A stretch of 64,000 nt of DNA from Granulicella tundricola MP5ACTX9 (GTDB lineage Bacteria; Acidobacteriota; Terriglobia; Terriglobales; Acidobacteriaceae): positions 1,054,001 to 1,118,000 of the forward strand of contig NC_015064.1 in assembly GCF_000178975.2 (NCBI RefSeq). The letters are read 5' to 3'. The notes under the pieces are model-generated. The model was not told the DNA's origin and did not search any database. It saw only the letters and a list, made by a program, of their open reading frames with translations. Below, piece by piece: positions 38,436 to 47,500 of the stretch (within the stretch, counting starts at the first letter, position 1; every line of letters begins with the position of its first letter). The position numbers and the translations under genes are program-made.

Positions 38436-39320
38436 TTGAAACGTAGATTGCTTCTTTCCCTGATCCTGTCCATCACCACCCTCTGCACCGCGCAGACGCC
38501 GCAGCACACGGCCGAGGCCCCGGGTATCCTGGAGGGCCCGCAGGCGATCGGCACCGCACCGGCCCTTGCAAAGTCTCCTGAGCCTGCCCTGATGAATAAC
38601 GACGCGGTCCTCCGCATGGTGAAGGCCGGGTTGGGAGACGGCCTGGTCCTGCAGACGATCAACGCGCAGCCGGGCGACTACAACGTGACGCCGGACGCCT
38701 TGATCGCGCTCAAACAGGCCGGCGTCTCGGAAGAAGTCATCTCGTCGATGGTCAACGCCGTCGCAAACAAGTCCCGGCGGCAGATTACGAACGTCCCGGT
38801 CGCGCCGGTCGTCCTCTCCGATGTGAATGAGCCGGGGGTGTATTACAAGGATCGGCAGGGACGCTGGACGTTGATGGAGACGGAGCTCGTGCATTCGAAG
38901 TCGGGCGGCTTCATCAAGTCGACCGTCACCTATGGCATTATCAGCAAGGACATGAATGGCGTCGTCTTCGGACGCGAGTCGAAGCTCCTGCTCTCGCGTC
39001 CGGTGGAGTTCCTCATCTACACGCCGGACGGGGTGACGTCGGAGGAATACGATCTGCTGCAGTTCCGGCTGAACTCAAAGGATCGCGAGTTCCGCACGCT
39101 GACCGGCGGAGTCTTTCATTCCACCGGCGGCGCCAAGCGGGACGAGGTGCCCTTCAAGGCGGTGAAGACGGCTCCGCACACGTATACGTTTAGTCTCCCG
39201 GAGGATCTGCCGGGCGGAGAGTTCGGGGTTCTGCCGCCGGGCACGGGGAACGTCACCAACGGCGGCAAGATCTACACCTTCGCCATCAGCGAGGACGACC
39301 GCAAGGTTGGCAAGAAGTAG
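38436..39320 (+). CDS. secreted protein of unknown function, 294 residues
   Basis: Exported protein with a Sec signal (RLLLSLILSITTLCTAQ). The start is TTG 38436, preceded by GGTGGG; there is no ATG before the signal. Residues about 50-105 form a short helical repeat-like region (NDAVLRMVKAGLGDGLVLQTI, TPDALIALKQAGVSEEVISSMV) resembling the small SHOCT-like or heat-repeat motifs seen in exported acidobacterial proteins. The C-terminal 160 residues look beta-rich. It was not assigned to a named family. Confidence 0.78.
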   Translation: MKRRLLLSLILSITTLCTAQTPQHTAEAPGILEGPQAIGTAPALAKSPEPALMNNDAVLRMVKAGLGDGLVLQTINAQPGDYNVTPDALIALKQAGVSEEVISSMVNAVANKSRRQITNVPVAPVVLSDVNEPGVYYKDRQGRWTLMETELVHSKSGGFIKSTVTYGIISKDMNGVVFGRESKLLLSRPVEFLIYTPDGVTSEEYDLLQFRLNSKDREFRTLTGGVFHSTGGAKRDEVPFKAVKTAPHTYTFSLPEDLPGGEFGVLPPGTGNVTNGGKIYTFAISEDDRKVGKK

Positions 39321-39361
39321 GTTCTTCCATCTTGGCCCGGGTTCTGTAAGACTCATGCGAG

Positions 39362-40309
39362 ATGCGAAAGCAAAGCCGCTACACCCTGCTCGCCGTTCTG
39401 GCCGTTCTCGTTGCGTTGGCGGTAGCGCTTTATCTGCGCTGGAAGGCTCCTCCGGAGGTGGCGCGGCTGCTGCCGGAGTCGGACGCCATGGTGTACGTGA
39501 GCCTGAAGCCGCTGCGGGCGGCGACGCACTTCGACCGCACCAGCGTGGCAAGATCGGCCAGCTATCAACAGTTCGTCGATGCCACGGGAATCGTCGCGGA
39601 GCGGGATCTTGACTCGGCTGCGTTTGCCCTGCACCGCATGAGCAATCCCAACGGAGCCAATGGCCTGGTGGCCTTCTCTGAGGTCTTTGAAGGGCGCTTC
39701 GATCATGACCGGCTGGCGAAGTACCTGGCATCGGCAGCGGCTAACAAGGAGACGTACGCCGACCGCACCATCTACGCGATTCCATCGGAGGGGCGAACCC
39801 TCAGGGTCGTAATGCTGGGGTACGACATGATCGCCGCCAGCAATATGCCCACGCCGGAGCAGATCCATTCCATCGTGGATCGGGAGCGTGCTGGGGCCAG
39901 CCCGTTTGCGGGGAGTTCGCTGCTGTCTGCGCGTTACTCGGAGGTGCCTGCTTTCTCAAGTATCTGGGGCATCGGGAGGATCGGCTTGCCGTTCAGTGAG
40001 GGCGGGCGAATCCAGGTCATGGGCATGCAGTTGCCCGTGCCCGCGGATGCCACGTTTGTGGCAAGCCTGCAGGGCTTCAAGCTGAAGATCGACGAGATCA
40101 CCGCCAGCGACGGCGACGCGCTGCAGTCGGCAGCGGCCCTGACGCAGCTTCTGGGGTTGTTCCAGGCGATGCAGCCGGAGGCTCGCACGCCGGAGGATAA
40201 GGCGGTCAAGCAGTTTGTGGATTCGGTGAAGATCGAGCAGAAGAAGAGCCGTGCGGAGATCACGGCGCTTCTGCCAGGAGATGCGCTGATGAGCGCCTTC
40301 ATGCACTAG
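39362..40309 (+). CDS. membrane-anchored hypothetical protein, 315 residues
   Basis: I do not recognise the family. There is an N-terminal membrane anchor (YTLLAVLAVLVALAVALYL, residues 7-25) with a large extracytoplasmic part. The first motif after the anchor, ARLLPESDAMVYVSLKPLR, resembles the opening of DUF3352-like exported proteins (PADALLYV...), but the rest is too divergent to be sure. It follows the preceding secreted protein by 41 bp and may share its transcript. Confidence 0.75.
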   Translation: MRKQSRYTLLAVLAVLVALAVALYLRWKAPPEVARLLPESDAMVYVSLKPLRAATHFDRTSVARSASYQQFVDATGIVAERDLDSAAFALHRMSNPNGANGLVAFSEVFEGRFDHDRLAKYLASAAANKETYADRTIYAIPSEGRTLRVVMLGYDMIAASNMPTPEQIHSIVDRERAGASPFAGSSLLSARYSEVPAFSSIWGIGRIGLPFSEGGRIQVMGMQLPVPADATFVASLQGFKLKIDEITASDGDALQSAAALTQLLGLFQAMQPEARTPEDKAVKQFVDSVKIEQKKSRAEITALLPGDALMSAFMH

Positions 40310-40452
40310 AAATAAGCGGATGGGCGGCTGCCCGGCGAGCCTTGCCTCCGCCCTCCGGCTATGCTAAAGTCAAGTCTTGCGGCGCACTCAGCGCGGGCAC
40401 GTCTATACACTTGGCGAGTCAGTTTTGGGTACACTGTAAGAGCGCTGTTTGG

Positions 40453-40528
40453 GCTGGCGTAGCTCAGCTGGTAGAGCATCTGATTTGTAATCAGAGGGTC
40501 GGGGGTTCAAATCCCTTCGTCAGCTCCA
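40453..40528 (+). tRNA. tRNA-Thr (anticodon TGT)
   Basis: Complete cloverleaf with acceptor GCTGGCG/CGTCAGC, D-arm AGCTCAGCTGGTAGAGC, anticodon loop TTTGTAA and T-arm GGGTTCAAATCCC. CCA is encoded. Confidence 0.97.
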
Positions 40529-40711
40529 GTCTTCTCAGCCAGCAAAAGCAGTAAAGCAGGACAGCACGGATGTTGGTTGTGCCGTCTGTTTCAAGCTACG
40601 AACTCGAGCGCATTTCTGGCTCGAACATCTTCACTCTCCCTCCAGACCTAAAAGTCTCCTGAGCGGTTAGTGCGGCTGCACGTTCACGGTACGAAACAGG
40701 CTGCAGGATGT

Positions 40712-40798
40712 GCACAGGTGGCCGAGCGGTTAATGGCAGCAGACTGTAAATCTGCCACTCTTCGAGTTACGGAGGTTCGAATCCTCCCCTGTGCACCA
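40712..40798 (+). tRNA. tRNA-Tyr (anticodon GTA)
   Basis: Class II tRNA of 87 nt with a long variable arm. Acceptor GCACAGG/CCTGTGC, anticodon loop CTGTAAA, T-loop GGTTCGAATCC, encoded CCA. Confidence 0.96.
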
Positions 40799-40873
40799 TT
40801 TACCTTCACCGGTCTGGTTTGATCGTAAGGATTGAGGTTGGTTGTGGATCTGAGTCCCGCCGGCAGCGGAAGA

Positions 40874-41017
40874 ATGATCGTCGCGCTGGCAATACTCGGA
40901 GCTTTGGCCGCCGCTGTGTACTTTACGATGGAGCCGGGCAGGTACAGGTCACTTACTTTCATCCTGTTGGCGTTTTTTGCCTTCCGCGTTGCACTCGGAA
41001 GGTTCAGTTCGCGGTAG
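40874..41017 (+). CDS. possible small membrane protein between tRNA genes
   Basis: A 47-codon frame (MIVALAILGALAAAVYF, then TFILLAFFAFRVALG) with two hydrophobic segments and GGAAG just upstream of ATG 40874. It lies between tRNA-Tyr and tRNA-Thr(GGT). It may be a real small membrane protein; the evidence is only composition and the ribosome-binding site. Confidence 0.45.
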   Translation: MIVALAILGALAAAVYFTMEPGRYRSLTFILLAFFAFRVALGRFSSR

Positions 41018-41042
41018 GATAGTAAAGTTGTTTGCAACACAG

Positions 41043-41117
<75 letters not shown>

Positions 41118-41146
41118 TAATTTTTCGACTTGTTTTAGCAGCGCAA

Positions 41147-41221
41147 GCGGGAGTAACTCAGTGGTAGAGTCACAGCCTTCCAAGCTGTTGGTCGCGGGTC
41201 CGATTCCCGTCTCCCGCTCCA
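41147..41221 (+). tRNA. tRNA-Gly (anticodon TCC)
   Basis: Acceptor GCGGGAG/CTCCCGC, anticodon loop CTTCCAA, T-loop GGGTCCGATTCCC, encoded CCA. Confidence 0.97.
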
Positions 41222-41270
41222 TAAGTTTCCAGGCCACGTCTTCAGGCCACGGCCCGTCAGGAGTCTCCGT

Positions 41271-41603
41271 TTGAGCACCACCAACATCAATGGCTTGCAC
41301 GAGCAGCCCATCCTTCCCATCGGCGATCCCAAGGCGTATAGCTCGGTCCGCTCGACCATTGAGGCGTCGTTTTCCAATGGCCGGGTTCCTGATTTCCTGA
41401 AGTCCCTGGATCGTGGCGGACTCCGTATTCGTGACTTCGAGACTGTGCTTGGCAAAGGCCTCCTCGGTGTGAACACAAAAGCGGAGTACAACCAGCTCGA
41501 CAACGGAGACCAGGGCCAGATTCGCGAGTACTACCTCGCCAGCCTGGAGCGCGTCTCCCCGGAGCTGCGAAACAAGTTTTTCAAGTTGTACGCGTACTAC
41601 TGA
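41271..41603 (+). CDS. hypothetical protein, 110 residues, upstream of tuf
   Basis: I do not recognise the family. The start is TTG 41271 with CAGGAG about nine bases upstream. Soluble, mostly helical (RSTIEASFSNGRVPDFLKSLDRGGLRIRDFE), ending in aromatic residues (KLYAYY). Its codon use matches the genome. Its place between the tRNA cluster and tuf suggests co-transcription with tuf. Confidence 0.6.
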   Translation: MSTTNINGLHEQPILPIGDPKAYSSVRSTIEASFSNGRVPDFLKSLDRGGLRIRDFETVLGKGLLGVNTKAEYNQLDNGDQGQIREYYLASLERVSPELRNKFFKLYAYY

Positions 41604-41705
41604 GTTTGCACCTGGCGGCCTGAGCCGCTACGAATTCAGAGGCAGCCGGTCTTCCACCCGGCACGATTTCTTCAGAGTTATCAAATCAGCATTACGGAGA
41701 GCATC

Positions 41706-42893
41706 ATGGGCAAGGAAAAGTTTGACCGGTCTAAACCTCACGTCAACATCGGCACTGTGGGTCACATCGACCATGGCAAGACCACGCTGACGGCTGCGAT
41801 CACGAAGGTTCTGTCCAAGCACAACCCGAACAACACGTTCCGTTCGTTCGACACGATCGACAACGCACCGGAAGAGCGTGAGCGCGGTATCACCATCGCC
41901 ACCTCGCACGTCGAGTACGAGACGGCCAACCGCCACTACGCGCACGTCGACTGCCCGGGCCACGCCGACTACATCAAGAACATGATCACCGGAGCCGCGC
42001 AGATGGACGGCGCAATCCTGGTGGTTGCCGCGACCGACGGCCCGATGCCCCAGACCAAGGAGCACGTTCTGCTCGCGCGTCAGGTTGGCGTTCCGTACAT
42101 CGTCGTGTTCCTGAACAAGTGCGATGCCGTTGAAGACGAAGAGCTCATCGAGCTGGTTGAGATGGAAGTTCGCGAGCTTCTGTCGAAGTACGACTACCCC
42201 GGCGACGACACCCCGATCATCCGTGGTTCGGCTCTGGGCGCGCTCAACGGCGAGCCTCAGTGGGAGGCGAAGATCGACGAGCTCATGGCTGCTGTCGACC
42301 AGTACATCCCCCAGCCCGAGCGTGCGATCAACCTGCCGTTCCTGATGCCTATCGAGGATATCTTCTCGATCTCGGGTCGTGGAACTGTGGTCACGGGTCG
42401 TATCGAGCGCGGTAAGGTCAAGGTTGGCGAAGCATGCGAGATCGTCGGCTTTGGCGACACGCAGGCTACGGTCTGCACCGGCGTCGAGATGTTCAAGAAG
42501 CAGCTGGACGAAGGTCTGGCCGGCGACAACGCGGGTCTCCTGCTCCGCGGCGTTGCCAAGGAAGCGGTTCAGCGCGGCATGGTTCTGGCCAAGCCGGGTT
42601 CGATCAAGCCGCACACCGAGTTCAAGGGCGAGGTTTACGTTCTGAGCAAGGAAGAAGGCGGACGTCACACTCCGTTCTTCAACGGCTACCGCCCCCAGTT
42701 CTACTTCCGTACCACGGACGTAACGGGTTCGGCCAAGCTGCCGGAGGGCACCGAGATGTGCATGCCTGGAGATAACATCCAGCTTGAGATCACGCTGCAC
42801 ACGCCGGTCGCCATGGAGAAGGGTCTGCGCTTCGCCATCCGTGAGGGTGGAAGGACCGTAGGCGCTGGAACGATCTCGGAGATCATCAAGTAA
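41706..42893 (+). CDS. tuf: elongation factor Tu
   Basis: GTPase that brings aminoacyl-tRNA to the ribosome; 395 residues, normal length. G1 is [11 protein letters not shown]2 [13 protein letters not shown]3 DCPGHADY and G4 NKCD. Domain II shows [13 protein letters not shown]; domain III ends AGTISEIIK. Codons are strongly C-biased, as expected for high expression. Only this tuf copy is in the window. It ends at a terminator. Confidence 0.99.
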   Translation: MGKEKFDRSKPHVNIGTVGHIDHGKTTLTAAITKVLSKHNPNNTFRSFDTIDNAPEERERGITIATSHVEYETANRHYAHVDCPGHADYIKNMITGAAQMDGAILVVAATDGPMPQTKEHVLLARQVGVPYIVVFLNKCDAVEDEELIELVEMEVRELLSKYDYPGDDTPIIRGSALGALNGEPQWEAKIDELMAAVDQYIPQPERAINLPFLMPIEDIFSISGRGTVVTGRIERGKVKVGEACEIVGFGDTQATVCTGVEMFKKQLDEGLAGDNAGLLLRGVAKEAVQRGMVLAKPGSIKPHTEFKGEVYVLSKEEGGRHTPFFNGYRPQFYFRTTDVTGSAKLPEGTEMCMPGDNIQLEITLHTPVAMEKGLRFAIREGGRTVGAGTISEIIK

Positions 42894-42915
42894 TCAAGAG
42901 CAACGAAATGCAGTG

Positions 42916-42945
42916 AAAGGCGGCGAGCTTCGGCTCGCCGCCTTT
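42916..42945 (+). terminator. Rho-independent terminator after tuf
   Basis: AAAGGCGGCGAGC, TTCG tetraloop, GCTCGCCGCCTTT, followed by GTGTTTGTG. Confidence 0.88.
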
Positions 42946-42987
42946 GTGTTTGTGGATCGTACAAAAGATGGGCTTAGAATAGGCAGC

Positions 42988-43614
42988 ATGGCTGCACTCG
43001 CGGAATCTCCGGTACTCATTCAGGCGTCCCTGGCAGGTTTGCCTATGCCTGTGGTATTGCGTCTCCCGGAGCCCATGACAGATGAGGAGTTGATTGCTTT
43101 TTCCCGCCGTAACCGGCCCTATCGAATCGAGCGTAATGCAGACGGAGAGTTGGAGATTATGTCGCCGGTAGGGTTTGATGGAGGTCAGCGCGAGCTTCTT
43201 GTGATGCGTGTTCTGGGCAATTGGGCAGAAGAGCATGGCGGTGTTTGCGTTAGTTGTGACACGGGCTTCACCATGGCGGATTCTTCTGTAAGGAGTCCTG
43301 ACTCCTCCTGGATCTCGGACGCCCGTATCAACGCTTTAACTGATGCGGAAAGGCGCCGCTTTCCCCCACTCTGCCCGGAGTTTCTCGTAGAAATCCTGTC
43401 TGAAACCGACAGCCGCGCCACCTTGCAAGCCAAGATGGAAATGTGGATTGCAAATGGTGCGCAGCTCGCGTGGATGATTGATCCTTTCAGCGCGACTGTG
43501 AGTGTCTACCGGCCTCACTCTGCGGTTGAGGTGCTAGATCGGCCTGATTGGGTGGAGGCGGATGCCGTCGTCGCGGGGTTTCGACTGGAAACCTCACGCC
43601 TTTGGGCAAAGTAG
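42988..43614 (+). CDS. Uma2-family (DUF820) putative restriction-like endonuclease
   Basis: About 208 residues with the PD-(D/E)xK-like Uma2 fold: RIERNADGELEIMSP, the catalytic-type Asp in RSPDSSW and the Glu-x-Lys region CPEFLVEILSETDSRATLQAKMEMW. Uma2 proteins are common in cyanobacteria and acidobacteria; their function is not established. Start ATG 42988. This is one of three paralogues in this window (also 46904 and 47497), all within the tuf-rplA interval. Confidence 0.85.
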   Translation: MAALAESPVLIQASLAGLPMPVVLRLPEPMTDEELIAFSRRNRPYRIERNADGELEIMSPVGFDGGQRELLVMRVLGNWAEEHGGVCVSCDTGFTMADSSVRSPDSSWISDARINALTDAERRRFPPLCPEFLVEILSETDSRATLQAKMEMWIANGAQLAWMIDPFSATVSVYRPHSAVEVLDRPDWVEADAVVAGFRLETSRLWAK

Positions 43615-43819
43615 CTCCGAGGGGGTGGCATTTCCAGCCATTTTCGTGGATAATAGAACAGTTGAGCGTGGCCTGACCGCTCTTCCTCCGTTACAATCAG
43701 GATTCAGGGTTGCAGGCTCCCTTACCAGCCTGCGTCGCGGCGTGCCAGCCTTGGCAAGCACGCTGCTCGCCAGCCGAGGTGGCTGGCCAAATTTGAAGTA
43801 GAAGTACAGGAGATCAACC

Positions 43820-43969
43820 ATGCGTGAAATCATCACTCTGCAGTGCCCCGAGTGCAAGAACCGGAACTATTCGACGACCAAGAACAAGAAGACCACCACC
43901 GGCCGCCTCGAGTTCTCGAAGTTCTGCAACACGTGCCGCAAGCACACGGATCACAAGGAAACCAAGTAG
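43820..43969 (+). CDS. rpmG: 50S ribosomal protein L33
   Basis: A 49-residue zinc-ribbon-type L33: [17 protein letters not shown] at the start and [15 protein letters not shown] at the end, with two CxxC pairs, so the zinc-binding form. ATG 43820 has AGGAGA upstream. It lies in the usual place before tRNA-Trp, secE and nusG. Confidence 0.97.
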   Translation: MREIITLQCPECKNRNYSTTKNKKTTTGRLEFSKFCNTCRKHTDHKETK

Positions 43970-44009
43970 TTTTCACGCGGGACCGGGCTTTTAGCTCGCC
44001 CCGCAAGCC

Positions 44010-44085
44010 GGGGGAGTAAGCTCAACGGTTAAACTGTCGGTCTCCAAAACCGAACTTCTCGGTTCGAATCCGAGCTCCCCCGCCA
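44010..44085 (+). tRNA. tRNA-Trp (anticodon CCA)
   Basis: Acceptor GGGGGAG/CTCCCCC, discriminator G, anticodon loop CTCCAAA, T-loop GGTTCGAATCC, encoded CCA. It stands between rpmG and secE, a widely conserved arrangement. Confidence 0.97.
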
Positions 44086-44125
44086 GTTCATCTTTACCCA
44101 GTCAGAAGATTCAAGAGGCAGCGTT

Positions 44126-44383
44126 ATGGCCAAGACAATGGCAGTCGTAGATCAGCCAAGCACCGGACTTCAGCAGCTCAAGAGCGGCCCCGCCCGTCTG
44201 GGCGAGTTCCTGCACGACGTTCGCTCCGAGATGAAGAAGGTGATCACCCCTTCACGCGACGAGGTTCAGTCCACCACCATCGTCGTCATCATCACGGTCT
44301 TCATCTTCGCGGCATACTTCGCCTTGGTGGACTTCGCGGTCGGCCACACCATCGACGTGCTCTTCAAGCACCTGGCTAAATAA
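44126..44383 (+). CDS. secE: preprotein translocase subunit SecE
   Basis: An 85-residue single-spanning SecE: amphipathic helix GEFLHDVRSEMKKVITPSRDEV followed by membrane helix TIVVIITVFIFAAYFALVDF. It stabilises SecY in the inner-membrane channel. It precedes nusG by 32 bp. Confidence 0.96.
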   Translation: MAKTMAVVDQPSTGLQQLKSGPARLGEFLHDVRSEMKKVITPSRDEVQSTTIVVIITVFIFAAYFALVDFAVGHTIDVLFKHLAK

Positions 44384-44415
44384 GTTCAGCTCCCGCAACA
44401 CAAAGGCAAAGACAA

Positions 44416-45096
44416 ATGGCGGCACAAGAGATGAATCCGGAAGAGTTCCTCCACGAGGGCGAAGACCTCTCGCTCGAGACCCCGGAGACGCCCGGCGCGG
44501 CAGACGTACAGCCCCCGGTCGAAGCTGAAGGCGAGCACCTTGCTCCGCCCGTCAACGAGAACTTCAAGTGGTACATCATTCACGCGTACTCCGGCTTCGA
44601 GCGCAAGGTGCGCGAGTCGCTTGAGAGCCGCATCCATGCCTACAACCTGCAGAACCGCATCGGCCGCATCATGATCCCCACCGAGCCGGTGACCGAGCTT
44701 CGCAATGGCAAGAAGTACACCATCGAGCGTGTCTTCCTGCCCGGCTACGTCCTCGTCGAGATGGAACTCGACAACGACCTCTGGCACGTCATCAAGAACA
44801 CCCCGCGCGTCACCGGCTTCCTCGGAACCGGAGACAGCCCCGTCGCTCTGTCCGAGCAGGAAGTCAGCTCCATCCTCTTCCGCACCGACGTTTCCAAGGA
44901 TAAGCCGTCGATGAAGATCAAGTTCGCCAAGGGCGAGCAGGTCCGCATCAACGAAGGCCCCTTCGCCAACTTCTCCGGTGTGGTCGACGACCTCAACGAG
45001 GACAAGCAGACGCTTAAGGTTATGGTCAGCATCTTTGGCCGTTCGACTCCGGTCGAGATCGAGTTTTCCAAAGTCGACAAGATGGAAGATGAGTAG
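44416..45096 (+). CDS. nusG: transcription termination/antitermination protein NusG
   Basis: A 226-residue NusG. It has an acidic N-terminal extension of about 45 residues, the NGN domain (KWYIIHAYSGFERKVRESLE, FLPGYVLVEMEL) and a C-terminal KOW domain (GEQVRINEGPFANFSGVVDDL). It couples RNA polymerase to the ribosome and Rho. Confidence 0.97.
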   Translation: MAAQEMNPEEFLHEGEDLSLETPETPGAADVQPPVEAEGEHLAPPVNENFKWYIIHAYSGFERKVRESLESRIHAYNLQNRIGRIMIPTEPVTELRNGKKYTIERVFLPGYVLVEMELDNDLWHVIKNTPRVTGFLGTGDSPVALSEQEVSSILFRTDVSKDKPSMKIKFAKGEQVRINEGPFANFSGVVDDLNEDKQTLKVMVSIFGRSTPVEIEFSKVDKMEDE

Positions 45097-45253
45097 TTCA
45101 CACCATCTATCGGCTTCTGAAATGCAGTAAGCAGTTGAGAAACGCACCGCCGAAAGGGCTTCTCGGAGCGTCTCTCGCACGATGAGAAGACAGGCAACAC
45201 CAATTCAGCCGCAGGCTCCGAGCCCGCCGCAAGAAACGTAAAGAGGATTCACC

Positions 45254-45688
45254 ATGGCACCGAAGAAGATCACAGGTTACGTCAAGCTCCAGGTTATGGC
45301 CGGCAAGGCCACCCCCGCTCCCCCGATCGGCCCCGCGCTCGGTCAGGCACAGGTCAACATCATGGAGTTCTGCAAGCAGTTCAACGACCGCACCAAAGAG
45401 CCCTCCATGGCCGGTCTGACCATCCCCGTCGTCATCACCGTTTACGGCGACCGCACCTTCACCTTCATCACCAAGACCCCTCCCGCCGCTGTCCTGCTCA
45501 AGAAGGCCGCCGGCATCGAGAAGGGCTCCGGAACTCCTAACAAGGAGAAGAAGGGCAAGGTCACCGAGAAGCAGATCATTGAGATCGCCACCCAGAAGAT
45601 GCCGGACCTGAACTCGACCACCGTCGAGGCCGCAGCCCGCAGCATCCGCGGGACCGCACGTTCCATGGGCATCGAAATCACCGCATAA
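45254..45688 (+). CDS. rplK: 50S ribosomal protein L11
   Basis: A 144-residue L11: [23 protein letters not shown] at the N-terminus and [20 protein letters not shown] at the C-terminus. Forms the GTPase-associated centre. In most bacteria rplA follows at once; here a terminator and 2.5 kb of other genes intervene. Confidence 0.98.
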   Translation: MAPKKITGYVKLQVMAGKATPAPPIGPALGQAQVNIMEFCKQFNDRTKEPSMAGLTIPVVITVYGDRTFTFITKTPPAAVLLKKAAGIEKGSGTPNKEKKGKVTEKQIIEIATQKMPDLNSTTVEAAARSIRGTARSMGIEITA

Positions 45689-45708
45689 GCTTCTACCAGC
45701 CTCAACCG

Positions 45709-45736
45709 AAAGCGGAGCCAAGCGGCTCCGCTTTTG
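45709..45736 (+). terminator. Rho-independent terminator after rplK
   Basis: AGCGGAGCC, short loop, GGCTCCGCT followed by TTTTGTGTTT. It ends the secE-nusG-rplK transcript before rplA. Confidence 0.85.
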
Positions 45737-45751
45737 TGTTTCTGGCCCCTT

Positions 45752-46831
45752 TCATCCAAATAACCTCTCCTGCACCACCGCACCCACGTTCTGTACGGGT
45801 TTCTTGGGGTTCCCAACGTCCCGCGTGAGCAGGGCATCGGTCGAACGTGGCGCCAGTCCATACCGTTCGCAGACCTGCTTGACCATATGAGACAGTTCGC
45901 CGCGATATTCGGCGCTGGCAAAGTCACGTCCCGCAAAACGCTTTGCATAGTTGGCGGATAGGTGAGGGAAGTGCTCCTGAACGAAGCTCAGGAAGGTAGG
46001 ACGGGAGCACGACTTTAGGAAAAGTGGTTGCGCTGAGAAGAAGCTGGCCCCAGCCTCGGCGGCCCGTCGAGCCATCGCATCAAGCGCCTTTTCGTTGTCC
46101 GTAATTCCTGGGAGTAGCGGGGAGCATAGAATCCCTACGGTCAGCCCCGCCTCCCGCAGCGCCTTCACCGCGGCAAAGCGCAGATCCGGCCTGGGCGCGC
46201 GAGGCTCAAGCACCCGCGCAAGCTTCGCGTCGGGCGTCGTAATGGTCGTGTGCAGGACGAGAGTGTTGCGTTTAGATATCTCGCTGAGCAGATCGATATC
46301 CCGCAGAATCAACTGGGACTTGGAAATAATCCCAAGGCGGTAGCCGCTCTTGCGTGCAAATACCTCAAGCAGACTACGCGTAATGCGGGCAGTCCGTTCG
46401 ATCGGCTGGTAAGGATCAGTCGCGGTCCCGAGCGCGATCTCCTCGGCCGGATCAATCTTTCGCAACTCCTGTTCGAGCAGCCACGCCGCATTCTCCTTCA
46501 GGAAGATCAGCCGCTCAAACAACTCCGGGTCGCGATAATCCGGAGTATCGGCCGGCCTGTTCTTCGCAGCCAGAAACTCATGCGTATACCGCGCATAACA
46601 GTACCGGCACCCGAACTCACATCCGCGATAGGGGTTGATGCTGTAGGCCAGTGAAAGCCGCCGCTTGGAGACACTCTTATTCAGAACGCTACGGACCTCC
46701 ATGGCGCGGAATTCGATGAGGTGGCCATCGCCGACATGCTCAGCCTCTGCGGCGAGCTTTGCCAACCCGGTCAAGGTGGACGGTTGCAGAATCGGGAAGA
46801 GCTCACTTCCATTGTCGTTTATTTTCGCCAT
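45752..46831 (-). CDS. SPL-family radical SAM protein
   Basis: A 359-residue radical-SAM enzyme related to spore photoproduct lyase (PA0069/Rv2578c group). The cluster motif is CxxxCxxC in GCEFGCRYCYARY, preceded by SINPYRG; later conserved parts are LGTATDPYQPIER and LCSPLLPGITD. It was long listed as a DNA-repair-like protein, but its reaction is unknown. It is transcribed against the ribosomal operon it interrupts. Confidence 0.9.
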   Translation of the reverse strand: MAKINDNGSELFPILQPSTLTGLAKLAAEAEHVGDGHLIEFRAMEVRSVLNKSVSKRRLSLAYSINPYRGCEFGCRYCYARYTHEFLAAKNRPADTPDYRDPELFERLIFLKENAAWLLEQELRKIDPAEEIALGTATDPYQPIERTARITRSLLEVFARKSGYRLGIISKSQLILRDIDLLSEISKRNTLVLHTTITTPDAKLARVLEPRAPRPDLRFAAVKALREAGLTVGILCSPLLPGITDNEKALDAMARRAAEAGASFFSAQPLFLKSCSRPTFLSFVQEHFPHLSANYAKRFAGRDFASAEYRGELSHMVKQVCERYGLAPRSTDALLTRDVGNPKKPVQNVGAVVQERLFG

Positions 46832-46903
46832 TTATTCGCCTGTTGGGATCGAGGATAGGCCTCATCTCCACTCTGGTCAAGAAGCTTTTAGTACACTCCT
46901 CGC

Positions 46904-47500
46904 ATGAACCTGTCGCTGACAGATATTCCTCTACCCATTCGCCTTCGGACAGAGTCTCCCCTGACCGACGAGGAGTTGTTGCGCTTCTGTGCGGACAATG
47001 ACCCCCTGCGGGTAGAGCGCGATTCGAATGGAGAGCTCATCGTGATGTCACCGACCGGAACCGAAGGTGGATTTGTTGAATCCGATGTAGCGCTTGAGCT
47101 CGGAATCTGGGCACGCCAGGACGGACGCGGCAGGATGTTGGCCTCTAATACAGGGGTACGCCTCTCAGACTCCTCCATACGTGCTGCTGACGCTGCCTGG
47201 GTGAGCTGGGAGCGTCTGAACTCGCTCACCGCAGATCAACGGAAAGGCTATTCCCCGTTCTGTCCCGAGTTTGTGATTGAGGTTCGTTCCGAAAGCGATG
47301 GATTAGAGCCTGTGCGGGACCGAATGCAGATGTGGCTTGCAAACGGAGCCGAACTCGCATGGCTGATCGACCCCGCACGAAGAGTCGTTGAGATCTATCG
47401 GATGGCTGAAGAGACTGAGCTTCACGAGAATCCCACCTCGGTGCAGGGAACTGGCCCGGTTCGCGGCTTTGACCTGGTCATGGCGAGGATCTGGGGATGA
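46904..47500 (+). CDS. Uma2-family protein, copy 2
   Basis: A 198-residue DUF820 protein: LRVERDSNGELIVMSP, acidic residue in SIRAADAAW, CPEFVIEVRSESDGLEPVRDRMQMW, and the ending FDLVMARIWG. The catalytic-type Asp in the S-x-R-x-x-D segment is kept. Its stop overlaps the next Uma2 gene (ATGA), so the two are coupled and probably arose by tandem duplication. Confidence 0.85.
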   Translation: MNLSLTDIPLPIRLRTESPLTDEELLRFCADNDPLRVERDSNGELIVMSPTGTEGGFVESDVALELGIWARQDGRGRMLASNTGVRLSDSSIRAADAAWVSWERLNSLTADQRKGYSPFCPEFVIEVRSESDGLEPVRDRMQMWLANGAELAWLIDPARRVVEIYRMAEETELHENPTSVQGTGPVRGFDLVMARIWG

